Origin: a virus
DNA length: 60,051 nucleotides
Virus record (IMG/VR): IMGVR_UViG_3300046812_000237
Coordinates: 1-60,051 of that record
Reading direction: 5' to 3' (one strand)
The notes below the pieces were generated by a model. That model saw only the letters and a list, made by a program, of their open reading frames with translations, was not told where the DNA came from and made no database searches. This document shows, in pieces, positions 34,105 to 42,384 of the stretch (position 1 is the stretch's first letter; every line of letters begins with the position of its first letter). The translations under genes and the position numbers were made by a program.

Positions 34105-34430
34105 ATTCTTATGAGGTCCTTCCTCGTGCCGCCTGCGATTCCGAGCCGTCTGAGCAATTCTCCGACGTGAAACTTGGCCGTGCGCTCGGTGATGTTCAGA
34201 GCCGTGCCAATCTCTTTATTCGACATCTCTTGCAGTATCAGATTCAGCACTTCCCGCTCACGTACTGTAAGGTACACGTCTATGGGAGACGCGGTGCGCT
34301 CATCAATCTCGCGCTGAATTGCCATGATCTGCGCAGGCAGCTCCACCAGTTGCCTGTGACGCAGCGCATCCCGCTGGACAATAAGGTCGTCCAGGCTGCG
34401 GCGTGCCGGATTTAAGATCGTAACGCTCAT
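34089..34430 (-). CDS. LuxR/GerE-type DNA-binding protein
   Basis: 113 aa. Residues about 52-105 are a full GerE helix-turn-helix: LTVREREVLNLILQEMSNKE, IGTALNITERTAKFHV, LLRRLGI. No receiver or autoinducer domain; instead a short helical N-terminus. It sits between two exported-protein genes with 4- and 16-base overlaps, so it is co-transcribed with them. It could regulate the late genes or host genes, or sense the state of that module. Function inferred. Confidence 0.85.
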   Translation of the reverse strand: MSVTILNPARRSLDDLIVQRDALRHRQLVELPAQIMAIQREIDERTASPIDVYLTVREREVLNLILQEMSNKEIGTALNITERTAKFHVGELLRRLGIAGGTRKDLIRICRTL

Positions 34431-35740
34431 GGCCCGGTGATGAAGTTCCCTAGCTGCCCGCCTGCCGTGGTGATGCCCTTGAACGAGGCGACGCTGATTC
34501 CCCAGTTGACTGTGCCGCCCGTTGAAGCCGAAACAGTTTGTGCTCCAGACGGTGCGTTCGCGCGAAACTCCTGCATCGGATTGCCTGATGCGTAACTCGG
34601 CGTGGCGACGTAGTTGGTGCCGACGGTGAGTAGCGGGCCGGTGTTGGTGATAGCGATGGCGGCGTTAAAGTTTCCAGCCAGTGCTGGCGAGAACGATGCA
34701 CTCGTGACGCTGGTAGCGCCGGTGGCCGTGCCGATTTTGCCCGTCTCACAGGCTCCTAATTGCACGCCAGAGACCTCCAGCACAACGACACGGTTGAAGC
34801 TGCCGCCGGAACCAAACGTGACCGTAGTGACATCAGTAGCGTTCGTGTTCGTGTTGCCAGTTGTCTCCCATATTTCTGTTGCAAACTGTGTGTTCTGCCG
34901 TGAGCCGGAGCACTGCGCCCAGGTGTCGCCAGCGGTGTTGGCGATGCCCGTGACAGAGATACCTGTGCCACTAATGTCAGTCATGGCCACAAGTTTGTGT
35001 CCGGCAGCGTGAGAAGCCGCAGCGGAGGCTACAGTGGTTGCGGTCGTGCCCGAGCCAGTGACTTCATCTATCAGGCATGCCCCAGTCTGGCAAGTGCGAA
35101 TCTCTAGAACCGCCGTGTTCCACGGGGCACTGGCGTTGACGCCCACGGTTTGCGTGGTGAATGCGCTCACAGGGGCATTGGTGTCGGCGCAGGAAACACT
35201 GTTTCCGGTGACACTCGTAACCGTGGTCATCCCGGTCGGTGCTTGATTCACGTTCGTCGCGGTGTTGCTGCCGCCGCAGCCGATGACCCAGGAGGTAGCG
35301 TTTGTGTTCGTGAGCGTGATGCCTGCGTAGGAAAGCGTCGCGTTGTTCACGTTGTCGGTGACGGTCGCGCCACCCACGCTGACCGATTGGCAGGTGAGTC
35401 CTTGGTTCACGCCGCGATAGACAAGAATGATCGTCCCGCTGGCGTTGGTAAATCCGGTGCCCGTCTCGGAGGATGTCTGTGCGATCTTGCACGCCACACG
35501 GGCAGACTCACTGGAACCCGTCGCGCCGGAAATACTTACCCATCCCGCTGGAAGGTTAGGCGCGGTAGAGTTGCCACTGCGGTAGGCGTAGGCAACAAAC
35601 AGATCCCCGGCGACGTGAGCTGGTGGCGTGCATCCGGTGCTGGCCGCCTGGCATGAACCCACGCGCGTAATTGCCGTGATGGCCTGTGCCGGACGAGCCA
35701 GCAACAGAAGTGGCAGAAGTAGGAGTAGCAACTTTCGCAC
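34427..35740 (-). CDS. Exported beta-rich Cys-containing protein
   Basis: 437 aa. A leucine-rich Sec signal peptide (RKLLLLLLPLLLLARPAQA, cleavage near 20). The mature part is Ser/Thr/Gly/Asn-rich beta with about ten cysteines, suited to a periplasmic or extracellular location. Two halves look alike, with ATSVTSASF and ATDVTTVTF type strands following 'VTGIANTAGDTW' and 'SGVQLGACETG', suggesting tandem domains. No enzyme motif seen. Confidence 0.7.
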   Translation of the reverse strand: MRKLLLLLLPLLLLARPAQAITAITRVGSCQAASTGCTPPAHVAGDLFVAYAYRSGNSTAPNLPAGWVSISGATGSSESARVACKIAQTSSETGTGFTNASGTIILVYRGVNQGLTCQSVSVGGATVTDNVNNATLSYAGITLTNTNATSWVIGCGGSNTATNVNQAPTGMTTVTSVTGNSVSCADTNAPVSAFTTQTVGVNASAPWNTAVLEIRTCQTGACLIDEVTGSGTTATTVASAAASHAAGHKLVAMTDISGTGISVTGIANTAGDTWAQCSGSRQNTQFATEIWETTGNTNTNATDVTTVTFGSGGSFNRVVVLEVSGVQLGACETGKIGTATGATSVTSASFSPALAGNFNAAIAITNTGPLLTVGTNYVATPSYASGNPMQEFRANAPSGAQTVSASTGGTVNWGISVASFKGITTAGGQLGNFITGP

Positions 35741-36168
35741 TAGCGTGTCACCCGGAAATTCAGTGTGACCGTACCTCCAGGAGTGATGTCAGCCCCGGTG
35801 CGGTTGCAAACTTTCACGTTTACCGTGTCAGCGGTCGGATAGGGAACCAGAAGAAGTCCTCCCGTGGTGGCTCCGGTATAGCCGGTCACGCCTGTCGGGT
35901 CTGCGTTGATAGTTAACTGAATCGTGTCCGTGGTGAGCAGGCCGGTTGCCGCTGCGGTTTGAGCCGTGCCACAGGTGCCGGAGGTCACGGCGGTCGTGTT
36001 GAGCGCGAGCGTGCCGCTGGCCACCGTCTTGGTCGCAGTGTAGTAGACCCGGCCCACGGTGGTGTCTTGGACCTGCGCATGCTGGACGGCAAGGTACGGT
36101 CCAGTTAGCAGCAAAGCAGCGACCGAAATGTAGAAGACAACTTTGGCAATTCTATCGAGTCTTCGCAT
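35740..36168 (-). CDS. Membrane-anchored or exported beta-rich protein
   Basis: 142 aa behind GGAGC. An N-terminal hydrophobic anchor with a basic lead (RRLDRIAKVVFYISVAALLL) and no clear cleavage site, then a Thr/Gly-rich beta domain ending GGTVTLNFRVTR. Same island as the other exported proteins. Probably displayed on the periplasmic side. Confidence 0.65.
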   Translation of the reverse strand: MRRLDRIAKVVFYISVAALLLTGPYLAVQHAQVQDTTVGRVYYTATKTVASGTLALNTTAVTSGTCGTAQTAAATGLLTTDTIQLTINADPTGVTGYTGATTGGLLLVPYPTADTVNVKVCNRTGADITPGGTVTLNFRVTR

Positions 36169-36170
36169 GG

Positions 36171-37115
36171 TCAGCTCCTCTGGAAGCCGATGCAGGAAAA
36201 TGTGTACGTCTTGCCCGTAGTCGGTGTCCCGTGCCAGGTCATCGCGAGCGTGGTCTGCGCGGGAGTGTTGTCTATATCCGATCTGATGTCGTTCCCGCCG
36301 GTCTGCGAGCAGACGTAAATCGGAGTCGATGCTCCTCCGGTGTCAAAGTCACCGTCCGCGTAGGTGTAGGTGATCGTCGGGTTAGCCGCGATACCCGTGC
36401 CGCCGGTTGTGATCGTGAAGATGAAAGCGTTGTCGCTGCCGCCGATCGTGCCTGCCGCCGCTGTGCTGCCCCATCCCGCGCCGAGGGCAAACGACATGGA
36501 AGTCGGCGACGTAGTGTAGTCTGCGCTGAAGTTCAACCGGCCGAGTTCCATGGCCCGGCTTCCGGAGTTGATGTTGAACCCGGTCTGTTTGGCGCTGTGC
36601 GTCGTTATCATCCCGCTGTTGCCGCTGCCCGGCGCAAAGGCAAACGTCGTTGTATCGGTGGTGTCCGTCGCATTGCAGTACACGCCACCGTCGTTCTCGT
36701 TCGCGCAGTTCCAGTTATTACCCATGGGTGCGGCGGTATTTGTTCCACCCATGAAACCAGTGAACGTATTGGTCTGGGTAAAGTAAATATCGCAAGGGTC
36801 TCCGCTGCCGTCGCAGTTCGCGATGTTGGACGAGGTCTGATTCACACCGCCGAAGCTGCCGGTGTTGTTGAACTGAAGTTGGGTGGGAGACCCTCCCGGT
36901 AGCGCACCGCCGCCGGCGCTGCCCACCTTCACCCAGACGCCAGCCACGCAGTCGTACAGGTCGCCAGTAGCGGAGTTGATGCCAAAGGAAAATGGAGCAC
37001 AGGCGCCGGTAGGCGCACCTGTGAAGCGAATCGTCGTGGTGTTGCCGTTCTGCGCGCTGGCCGTGACGGCGCCGAAACTCAACAGGAGCAGAAGCGCTAA
37101 CAGTGCTTTTTTCAT
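36171..37115 (-). CDS. Exported beta-rich protein with eight cysteines
   Basis: 314 aa from the ATG at 37115 behind GAGGTAGCC. An upstream frame extension exists but lacks the signal peptide logic. Sec signal peptide KKALLALLLLLSFGAVTASA, cleavage before QNGN. The mature part has fibre-like strands (LPGGSPTQLQFNNTGSFGG is a stalk repeat seen in phage fibres) and eight Cys residues. Could be a fibre or an exported coat. Late-operon position beside the portal. Confidence 0.72.
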   Translation of the reverse strand: MKKALLALLLLLSFGAVTASAQNGNTTTIRFTGAPTGACAPFSFGINSATGDLYDCVAGVWVKVGSAGGGALPGGSPTQLQFNNTGSFGGVNQTSSNIANCDGSGDPCDIYFTQTNTFTGFMGGTNTAAPMGNNWNCANENDGGVYCNATDTTDTTTFAFAPGSGNSGMITTHSAKQTGFNINSGSRAMELGRLNFSADYTTSPTSMSFALGAGWGSTAAAGTIGGSDNAFIFTITTGGTGIAANPTITYTYADGDFDTGGASTPIYVCSQTGGNDIRSDIDNTPAQTTLAMTWHGTPTTGKTYTFSCIGFQRS

Positions 37116-37117
37116 GG

Positions 37118-37438
37118 CTACCTCGTGGTGATCGTTGCGCCGACCAGCGTTGGTCCTGCAGCGCTGGCCACCAGATAGATTTGCCTGAGCAGGAGCAGGT
37201 TTCCGGTTACTGGCGGAATCGTGACAAACTGCGCGGCTTGTAGCTTTATGCCCCAATGCGACGAGTCGACGTCGCTGTTCCCAATGTAGACGACGACAGC
37301 CATGCCGTCCGGATCCTCCTGTAACTCGACCGACTCGGCATGGTCCTCGATGTCCGTGTCGATCGCGTGCAGGAGGGAGTACAAAGACTGCGCGACGTTG
37401 GTAACGCTTACCGCCAGCATGCGTGGCGTGGCTCTCAT
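37118..37438 (-). CDS. Hypothetical protein
   Basis: 106 aa, ATGA-coupled to the upstream gene. Alpha/beta: VTNVAQSLYSLLHAIDTDI, then VELQEDPDGMAVVVYIGNSD. No signal peptide, unlike the next genes. Possibly a small virion protein. Confidence 0.6.
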   Translation of the reverse strand: MRATPRMLAVSVTNVAQSLYSLLHAIDTDIEDHAESVELQEDPDGMAVVVYIGNSDVDSSHWGIKLQAAQFVTIPPVTGNLLLLRQIYLVASAAGPTLVGATITTR

Positions 37439-37731
37439 TGTGGTGTTCTCCCCTCGTCCGCCAGGGCTCCCGGCGGTATGGCAATTCGTGACTGCTGCTC
37501 CGCGCGCGCTTGCTGCTGCTGCGCGTTGAACGTATCCCGCGCCATCTCGAGAATCCCGTAAAACAGCATGGGATCCCGCGGCCCGGCCATCTGCAATTCC
37601 CCGCTGGCCACGTTGTAGACGATGTGCAGCTCGACCGAGGCCTGCTTTTGGTCGACAGTGCCCTTGGCCCGCGCGAGGATGCTCTGCAAGTCGGCGGGCA
37701 GTCCCCCGTTTACTTTTGTGGGATCGACCAT
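37435..37731 (-). CDS. Small hypothetical protein next to portal
   Basis: 98 aa starting one base after the portal stop. Polar alpha/beta with Gln-rich C-terminal helix (RDTFNAQQQQARAEQQSR). This type of protein is often found after phage portals; function unknown. Confidence 0.62.
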   Translation of the reverse strand: MVDPTKVNGGLPADLQSILARAKGTVDQKQASVELHIVYNVASGELQMAGPRDPMLFYGILEMARDTFNAQQQQARAEQQSRIAIPPGALADEGRTPQ

Positions 37732-39603
37732 TTAAGACTCCTGTATTCCGCCGGCCGAGGTCATCGAGGGCATCTCCTGCCCGGAGGCCTTGCGGCCCGC
37801 TGGCGATACGGCCATGCCGAGGCCCATGCTCTGCTGCGCCTTGAGCCGGTCAGTGATGGTCTTGGCTTCTGACGGAGGATTGCCGACGTTGGGCACGCCG
37901 AGTTTGTCGAGCAGCGTCCAGATGTCCAGCCAGCCGGCGCGCGCCAGTTGCACATAGAGTAACTTGGTCGTTATTTCCGAGGCCGCAAGGAGGGAGCCCG
38001 GAGCCACGTGGTAGGTGAACTGCCGCAGAAACTCACGCGCGCGTTCATACCGCGGGCGTATAAAGCCCCGGGCCTCATCGTCGGCAGTTACAAAGTCGGG
38101 GATCATGGTGCCGGGGTCGTAGTCGAAGTCCTCGAAGGTCATTCCGTCGGGACCGAGGGCGGCGACGCGCTTGCCCGTGTCGTAGAACTGGAAGAAGTTC
38201 GAAAGCAGCATGGTGGCGAACTCGCGGATAAAGGCCTCGAGCACGCGCGAGCGCAGCCGGATCGACGGGCTCATCGACTCGACAATCTTCTCGACCGTCT
38301 CCGAGGTCGGTATCTGCCCGAGCTTCATCATCTGCGTCAGGTCGCGGGTGCCGGCGAGGATGTCCATTTCGTCGCGCAGGTCCTTGATCGACTCGACCAC
38401 CGAGACGTCCATTGTCTGCGTCTGGCCGACCGTCGCCTGCCGCCCGGGCAGTGTCCGCAGCTTCAGGCCGGCGCGCCGGGTGTCGATCGTATCCATCGCC
38501 GACCGCGGCATGGAATTGTTCTCGGCGATGAGGTCAGGGCGGAAAACCTTCTGGTTGTGGTCAGCCACGCCGCGCACGAGCCGATTGAGTTCCTTCTGCA
38601 GCGGCAGGGCGTCGAGCAGGAGCGGCTTGCCGAGGTAGGACCATGGCCACGGGTCCAGCGTCAGTTTCGACATCGGGAACATGCCGTGCCAGTAGATATT
38701 CGGGCCGTCACGCAGAACGGCGGTGCGCGTGAACACGATAGCCCGTCCACGCGGGTAGAGGGCTTCCCCGGGCTTCACCCAGTACGACCAGTTGGGATGG
38801 GCGTCCGGCGTGCCCTCTCCGACCCACACCGCGCGGCTCGATTTGTTGATGCTCTTGTCCTTCACGTAAATCTGAAACAGGTCCGCAGCGGGCACGTTGA
38901 TCGACTCCGCCGGTTTCGAGCCAATCGAGTCCCAGAACGGGCTCGAGGACATATTCAGCTTGGCCATGACCGTCTGGATCTTGTTGCGGGCCTTGGCCAC
39001 AAAGGAAGCGTCCCGGTCGGCCTTGATCCGGTCGGCCGCTTTCGGGTACTTCGCTTTCAGGTAGTTCACCGTGCGCTCGCGCCGGACCATCATGCCGAAA
39101 GCGTCCTGGCAGGAGATGTAGCTCGAGGGCCGGATGGGGAAACAGTCCTGCGGATTCTCAGCGATGAGGTCGATGTCCTCGATCTCCTCGTTCCACACCT
39201 GGTGCGCGTAGCCCGTGCCTCCGGGGACGTTCCAGCGGATGACGTCGGCAAACTTGAGGTCGATGTTGTTCTTCATGTACCAGCCGCTCGACAGTTTGCC
39301 GGCCATGTCCGCCTGCTGGTCAAAGCGCTTGTTGAAGGTGCGGTAGTCCCAGAACGGCTTGATGTCGGTGAGCGCGGCGACTAGGTCCGAGGCGATCTTG
39401 CCGAGGCGGTTGTCGACGAGGTCTGACAGGGCGGTCTGAGCGACGTCGGAACTGTAGTCGCCCATGATATTCGAGATAGTCTCCTGGATGCGGCTAAAGC
39501 CCTGCTGCGAGCGAAGGAAGTTCTCGCCCTCCTGCAGTGCTTCGGTCGCCCATCCAAGAACTGCGCTCAGATGTTGCTCGTCCGGGGGTGTCGGTTCAGC
39601 CAT
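37732..39603 (-). CDS. Portal protein (podovirus type)
   Basis: 623 aa. Long helical portal with clip/stem features: DLVDNRLGKIASDLVAALTD and IRWNVPGGTGYAHQVW. The wing region is DLIAENPQDCFPIRPSSY. It also has a SLGKPLLLDALPLQKELN-like segment and a long C-terminal helix pair. It lies between the terminase genes and the head module, as a portal should. Size matches P22-like podoviruses. Assigned from layout plus these regions. Confidence 0.8.
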   Translation of the reverse strand: MAEPTPPDEQHLSAVLGWATEALQEGENFLRSQQGFSRIQETISNIMGDYSSDVAQTALSDLVDNRLGKIASDLVAALTDIKPFWDYRTFNKRFDQQADMAGKLSSGWYMKNNIDLKFADVIRWNVPGGTGYAHQVWNEEIEDIDLIAENPQDCFPIRPSSYISCQDAFGMMVRRERTVNYLKAKYPKAADRIKADRDASFVAKARNKIQTVMAKLNMSSSPFWDSIGSKPAESINVPAADLFQIYVKDKSINKSSRAVWVGEGTPDAHPNWSYWVKPGEALYPRGRAIVFTRTAVLRDGPNIYWHGMFPMSKLTLDPWPWSYLGKPLLLDALPLQKELNRLVRGVADHNQKVFRPDLIAENNSMPRSAMDTIDTRRAGLKLRTLPGRQATVGQTQTMDVSVVESIKDLRDEMDILAGTRDLTQMMKLGQIPTSETVEKIVESMSPSIRLRSRVLEAFIREFATMLLSNFFQFYDTGKRVAALGPDGMTFEDFDYDPGTMIPDFVTADDEARGFIRPRYERAREFLRQFTYHVAPGSLLAASEITTKLLYVQLARAGWLDIWTLLDKLGVPNVGNPPSEAKTITDRLKAQQSMGLGMAVSPAGRKASGQEMPSMTSAGGIQES

Positions 39604-40015
39604 TCCAGCCTTTCATAAAGCGGGCAAAGCGCTCGGCTTCTGGCTCGCGCCGGTCGAGGTGGTCGATCACGGGAGCGCCGTTTCCGTTATTGAAGTGCAT
39701 GGCTTCGCAGCGCACCCCGTTGTCCTTCTCGAACCGTTCCACTTCGCGCAGGCTCCGCATGGTGACGCGCTCGCAGCCCTTCGGCGTCGGCGCATCGTTG
39801 CGGCCCGGGTATGAGATCGAACCGTCCGGCTTGCGGAACACCACGACGGCGTCCCGGTCGCTCCATCCGGCGTTGCGCGGCTTCGGGAGGATGACCTCGA
39901 CCATCTCGCCCATGCACTCGCCGAGGTCCCCGAAATGGACGACGCGGTCGGGGCGGCGCATGACGAACAGGTCACGCACCACGCTGCCGCACTTTTCACA
40001 TTCGAGGTCGAGCAT
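39596..40015 (-). CDS. Hypothetical protein with CxxC zinc knuckle
   Basis: 139 aa from ATG 40015. LECEKCGSVVRDLFVMRRPD at the N-terminus is an FmdB-like knuckle; then PKGCERVTMRSLREVERFEK. Overlaps the portal start by 8 bases. Common phage protein near terminase/portal, role unknown. Confidence 0.65.
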   Translation of the reverse strand: MLDLECEKCGSVVRDLFVMRRPDRVVHFGDLGECMGEMVEVILPKPRNAGWSDRDAVVVFRKPDGSISYPGRNDAPTPKGCERVTMRSLREVERFEKDNGVRCEAMHFNNGNGAPVIDHLDRREPEAERFARFMKGWNG

Positions 40016-40016
40016 C

Positions 40017-40187
40017 CTAGGAGGCAAAGATAGTCTCCACTCGATACCCTGCACCTGGAGGTTTGGCGTGCACGGCGCACATGGGAATCCATTTCCCATG
40101 AAGGTCATCTGGGTATATGCGGACCGTAGCTGGTTTCCCACACGCCGTCTCAGCGTGTCCCTCGAACACTCGGCACTTTTCTTCCAT
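40017..40187 (-). CDS. Tiny Cys/His protein
   Basis: 56 aa, a hitherto easy-to-miss gene with the start at 40187 and a TAG one base before the next ATG. Cys residues at 5, 16 and 37, plus HAK, form a likely metal site (KCRVFEG, TACGKPATV, MCAVHAK). Function unknown. Confidence 0.6.
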   Translation of the reverse strand: MEEKCRVFEGHAETACGKPATVRIYPDDLHGKWIPMCAVHAKPPGAGYRVETIFAS

Positions 40188-40191
40188 TCGG

Positions 40192-40464
40192 CTACCCTTG
40201 GCCCTTGAGGTTGTTGGTCGGACCGATGGCGCTTTCGCCAGGCGACTTGTAAATACGGTTCTTGGGCGGTCCGGAAGTGTCGACTTCAGATTCCACGATC
40301 GTTGCCGGGCCGCCCTCGCCGATGATCTTCTGGTAGGGCAGGCCAGTCATGTTCGCGTAGTCGATGTCGCGCCCCTGCCGGTCCATCATCTCGTCGCGGC
40401 TTTCCGGCCGTTCTGTCTGCTCCGGAAACGGTGCTGACGGTCCCGCTATCGTGATTTTTGCCAT
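40192..40464 (-). CDS. Small hydrophilic hypothetical protein
   Basis: 90 aa. Polar and Pro/Gly-rich (MDRQGRDIDYANMTGLPYQK, then GGPATIVESEVD). Likely flexible. Located in the terminase-portal interval. Confidence 0.6.
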   Translation of the reverse strand: MAKITIAGPSAPFPEQTERPESRDEMMDRQGRDIDYANMTGLPYQKIIGEGGPATIVESEVDTSGPPKNRIYKSPGESAIGPTNNLKGQG

Positions 40465-40476
40465 TAGAGCCTCCTG

Positions 40477-40740
40477 TTACTTGTGCGCGCCGCGCGATTT
40501 GCTCTGCTGCTTGTGCGTCAGAACCTTTTCGCCTTGGTGGACCTTGGCGAGGCCGGTCTTGCGAACTTTTCCCCCGCGCTTGTAGGAGGATGGACTCGCC
40601 ATCTTGTCGGCGCGGGAATTTAGCTTATTGAGTGCGTTTTTCATGTACTCCGGGTCTTTGTTTCCTACCCGTGTGCCCGCAACCGCATCTACGGCGCGCT
40701 TGAGCGTCTTAGAACCTACCAGCGTATCGTTGTCTGCCAT
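40477..40740 (-). CDS. Small basic hypothetical protein
   Basis: 87 aa. Basic, with KRGGKVRKTGLAKVHQGEKV, a motif repeatedly seen in small phage head or packaging-region proteins. Possible role in packaging, inferred from location only. Confidence 0.65.
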   Translation of the reverse strand: MADNDTLVGSKTLKRAVDAVAGTRVGNKDPEYMKNALNKLNSRADKMASPSSYKRGGKVRKTGLAKVHQGEKVLTHKQQSKSRGAHK

Positions 40741-40752
40741 GTTCCCCCCCCC

Positions 40753-41154
40753 CTATCGAAGTCCGCACGTGCGCTCTAACCCAATGATGGCCTCGCGTGC
40801 CAGCCAGGTCGCAGTGTCGACGCGTTCCGCCGTCGCCCGAGCCGCGCAGCGTTTGAGCAAGGTCTGCTCGATCGGCACGGGAGTCTCGGCGAGTTTCAGC
40901 GTGACCGCCTGGCGGAATATCTCGAGCAGTTCCTTCGGCGTGTTGAAGTTGCGGCCGAGGAGTTGCATCAGTTCGTGCCGGTGCTCGTCCTTCAGGTAGA
41001 CGCCGTGGGTCGCGTCGAAGTCGATCGTTTCAGACAAGCGCCGGGTCAGGTATTCTCCGAGGTCCGCCCCGTGCGCCTGAATCTCGTAGCGTTGCGCGAG
41101 TTCCTCCGGCAGGTTGATCCGGACCACCACTTCCCGTGTTGTAGTCGCCCCCAT
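40753..41154 (-). CDS. Hypothetical protein, possible RHH-like N-terminus
   Basis: 133 aa; the ATG at 41154 is behind GCGAGG. REVVVRINLPEELAQRYE is a strand-helix start like ribbon-helix-helix folds; the rest is helical. Overlaps the upstream gene by 125 bases in a different frame, which is long for this genome. Confidence 0.6.
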   Translation of the reverse strand: MGATTTREVVVRINLPEELAQRYEIQAHGADLGEYLTRRLSETIDFDATHGVYLKDEHRHELMQLLGRNFNTPKELLEIFRQAVTLKLAETPVPIEQTLLKRCAARATAERVDTATWLAREAIIGLERTCGLR

Positions 41155-41578
41155 AACCTCGCCTTTCCGTTTGGACAGTAGCATGAGTGTTGAGCAAAAA
41201 GTCTATTCCATTCGCTATCGGTCCGTCGGGACCGAACAGGAAAATCCGCGTTTGAGGGAAGTTGCGAACAGCGAAGCCAGCAATATCTCCAAGCGGTGTC
41301 CGGTTACCCCCGTCGTAGAGCAGCACCAGGTGCGGACAGAACGGAATAATTCGCCAGGGTCGGCCCTGCCACTTCGCCCACTTGGTCCTGATGCCGATTC
41401 CCAACGCCTCGCGCTCGGCCACGTTGCAGGCAATCACGTCGGCGGTGAGCACCAGCGAGAAGCGCATCTTGTCAATCGCGCGGACAAAGCGGCGGACAAA
41501 TTCGAGGTTGGCGTACTCGAGCCCGGAAACGAGCCCGATGTTCACCAGCCCTGTAGCTGTGACATTCGTTCGTTCCAT
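41030..41578 (-). CDS. Rossmann-like hypothetical protein, run-on C-terminus
   Basis: 182 aa. NIGLVSGLEYANLEFVRRFV, then LVLTADVIACNVAEREAL and LVLLYDGGNRTPLGDIAGF suggest a SLOG-like nucleotide-binding alpha/beta fold. The final 40 residues overlap the next gene out of frame and look like run-on, so the real domain probably ends near residue 140. Located after the split terminase. Confidence 0.55.
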   Translation of the reverse strand: MERTNVTATGLVNIGLVSGLEYANLEFVRRFVRAIDKMRFSLVLTADVIACNVAEREALGIGIRTKWAKWQGRPWRIIPFCPHLVLLYDGGNRTPLGDIAGFAVRNFPQTRIFLFGPDGPIANGIDFLLNTHATVQTERRGYGGDYNTGSGGPDQPAGGTRATLRDSGARGGPRRIPDPALV

Positions 41579-42384
41579 GAGCTTGTCATCTCCTCGACGT
41601 CCATGTCGCACTCCTGCCCCTCGATCACTTCTGCCGGCTGTACGACACGCGACTCGTTATCCATCTCGGTCACACCGGTTGACCATCCGTGCGCCAGCCA
41701 CATGCACAGAAGCATAGAAAACACACGGTCGTCGTGCCGTCCGTGCCGGGCCTCACCGATCGCTGTGAAGGCGTCGGCCATGCAATCGGCCATCTCCTCG
41801 ATGAGGTGCTTCGAGTGGATGCGAACCCGCTGGTTATGAATGTGGTGCGCGCCGCGCATCCACAGGTCTTTATTGGCCGAGCGCGAGGAGTACCAGCCAA
41901 TCTTGTTGCCGCGGCCGGCCGCGCGCGGGCTCATCTCGCCGCCGTAGTAGTGCCAGAGGAACTGGTTGGTGTAACCGTAACGGTCAATCAGTTCGCGAAT
42001 GGTGACTGCGCCGGGCCCGGTAGCCTCGACAATCATCTCGGCCATGCCGTCGTCGGAGTTGCCTTTGTAGAGCCGGCCGATGGCGTTGAGGATGGGAGCA
42101 AACTCGACGGCGTCCACCGGCGCCGCAAACTCGGCGACCTGCACGTCCTGCAGCTTGCCCTTGCGGAGCACCTGGCAAGCGGCATTGTCAATTTCGAGGT
42201 CGTCGTCGGTGCGGTTCCACCGCGACCAGCCAGTCTTGCCCACGGTCGGGTCGCCAGAGATGAAGTACTGCGCGTTGGGCTTGGGCTCCTCGAACATGAA
42301 CAAAATCCCGCGTGGATCCATGTCCACTTCGTTCGTGGGAAGCGGCTGGATCTGATTGCGTCCGATGACCCAGGACTGGCTCAT
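41542..42384 (-). CDS. Terminase large subunit, nuclease half
   Basis: 280 aa. RNase-H-like packaging nuclease with three acidic sites: Asp45 (FISGDPTVGKTGWSR), Glu120 (IVEATGPGAVTIRE) and Asp218/219 (RHDDRVFSMLLCMW), the motifs that coordinate metal to cut concatemers. No ATPase motif. Its start overlaps the stop of the ATPase gene by ATGA, so the two halves are made in coupled fashion. In most phages these are one polypeptide. Confidence 0.82.
   Translation of the reverse strand: MSQSWVIGRNQIQPLPTNEVDMDPRGILFMFEEPKPNAQYFISGDPTVGKTGWSRWNRTDDDLEIDNAACQVLRKGKLQDVQVAEFAAPVDAVEFAPILNAIGRLYKGNSDDGMAEMIVEATGPGAVTIRELIDRYGYTNQFLWHYYGGEMSPRAAGRGNKIGWYSSRSANKDLWMRGAHHIHNQRVRIHSKHLIEEMADCMADAFTAIGEARHGRHDDRVFSMLLCMWLAHGWSTGVTEMDNESRVVQPAEVIEGQECDMDVEEMTSSWNERMSQLQGW

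Noticed and set aside
37116-37484. Upstream extension of the exported 314-aa protein
   Set aside because: Overlaps the 37118-37438 gene in another frame and would hide the signal peptide; no SD.
38008-39384. Plus-strand 458-aa frame opposite the portal gene
   Set aside because: Composition is antisense-like (His/Arg/Val/Asp), no start signal and no motif.
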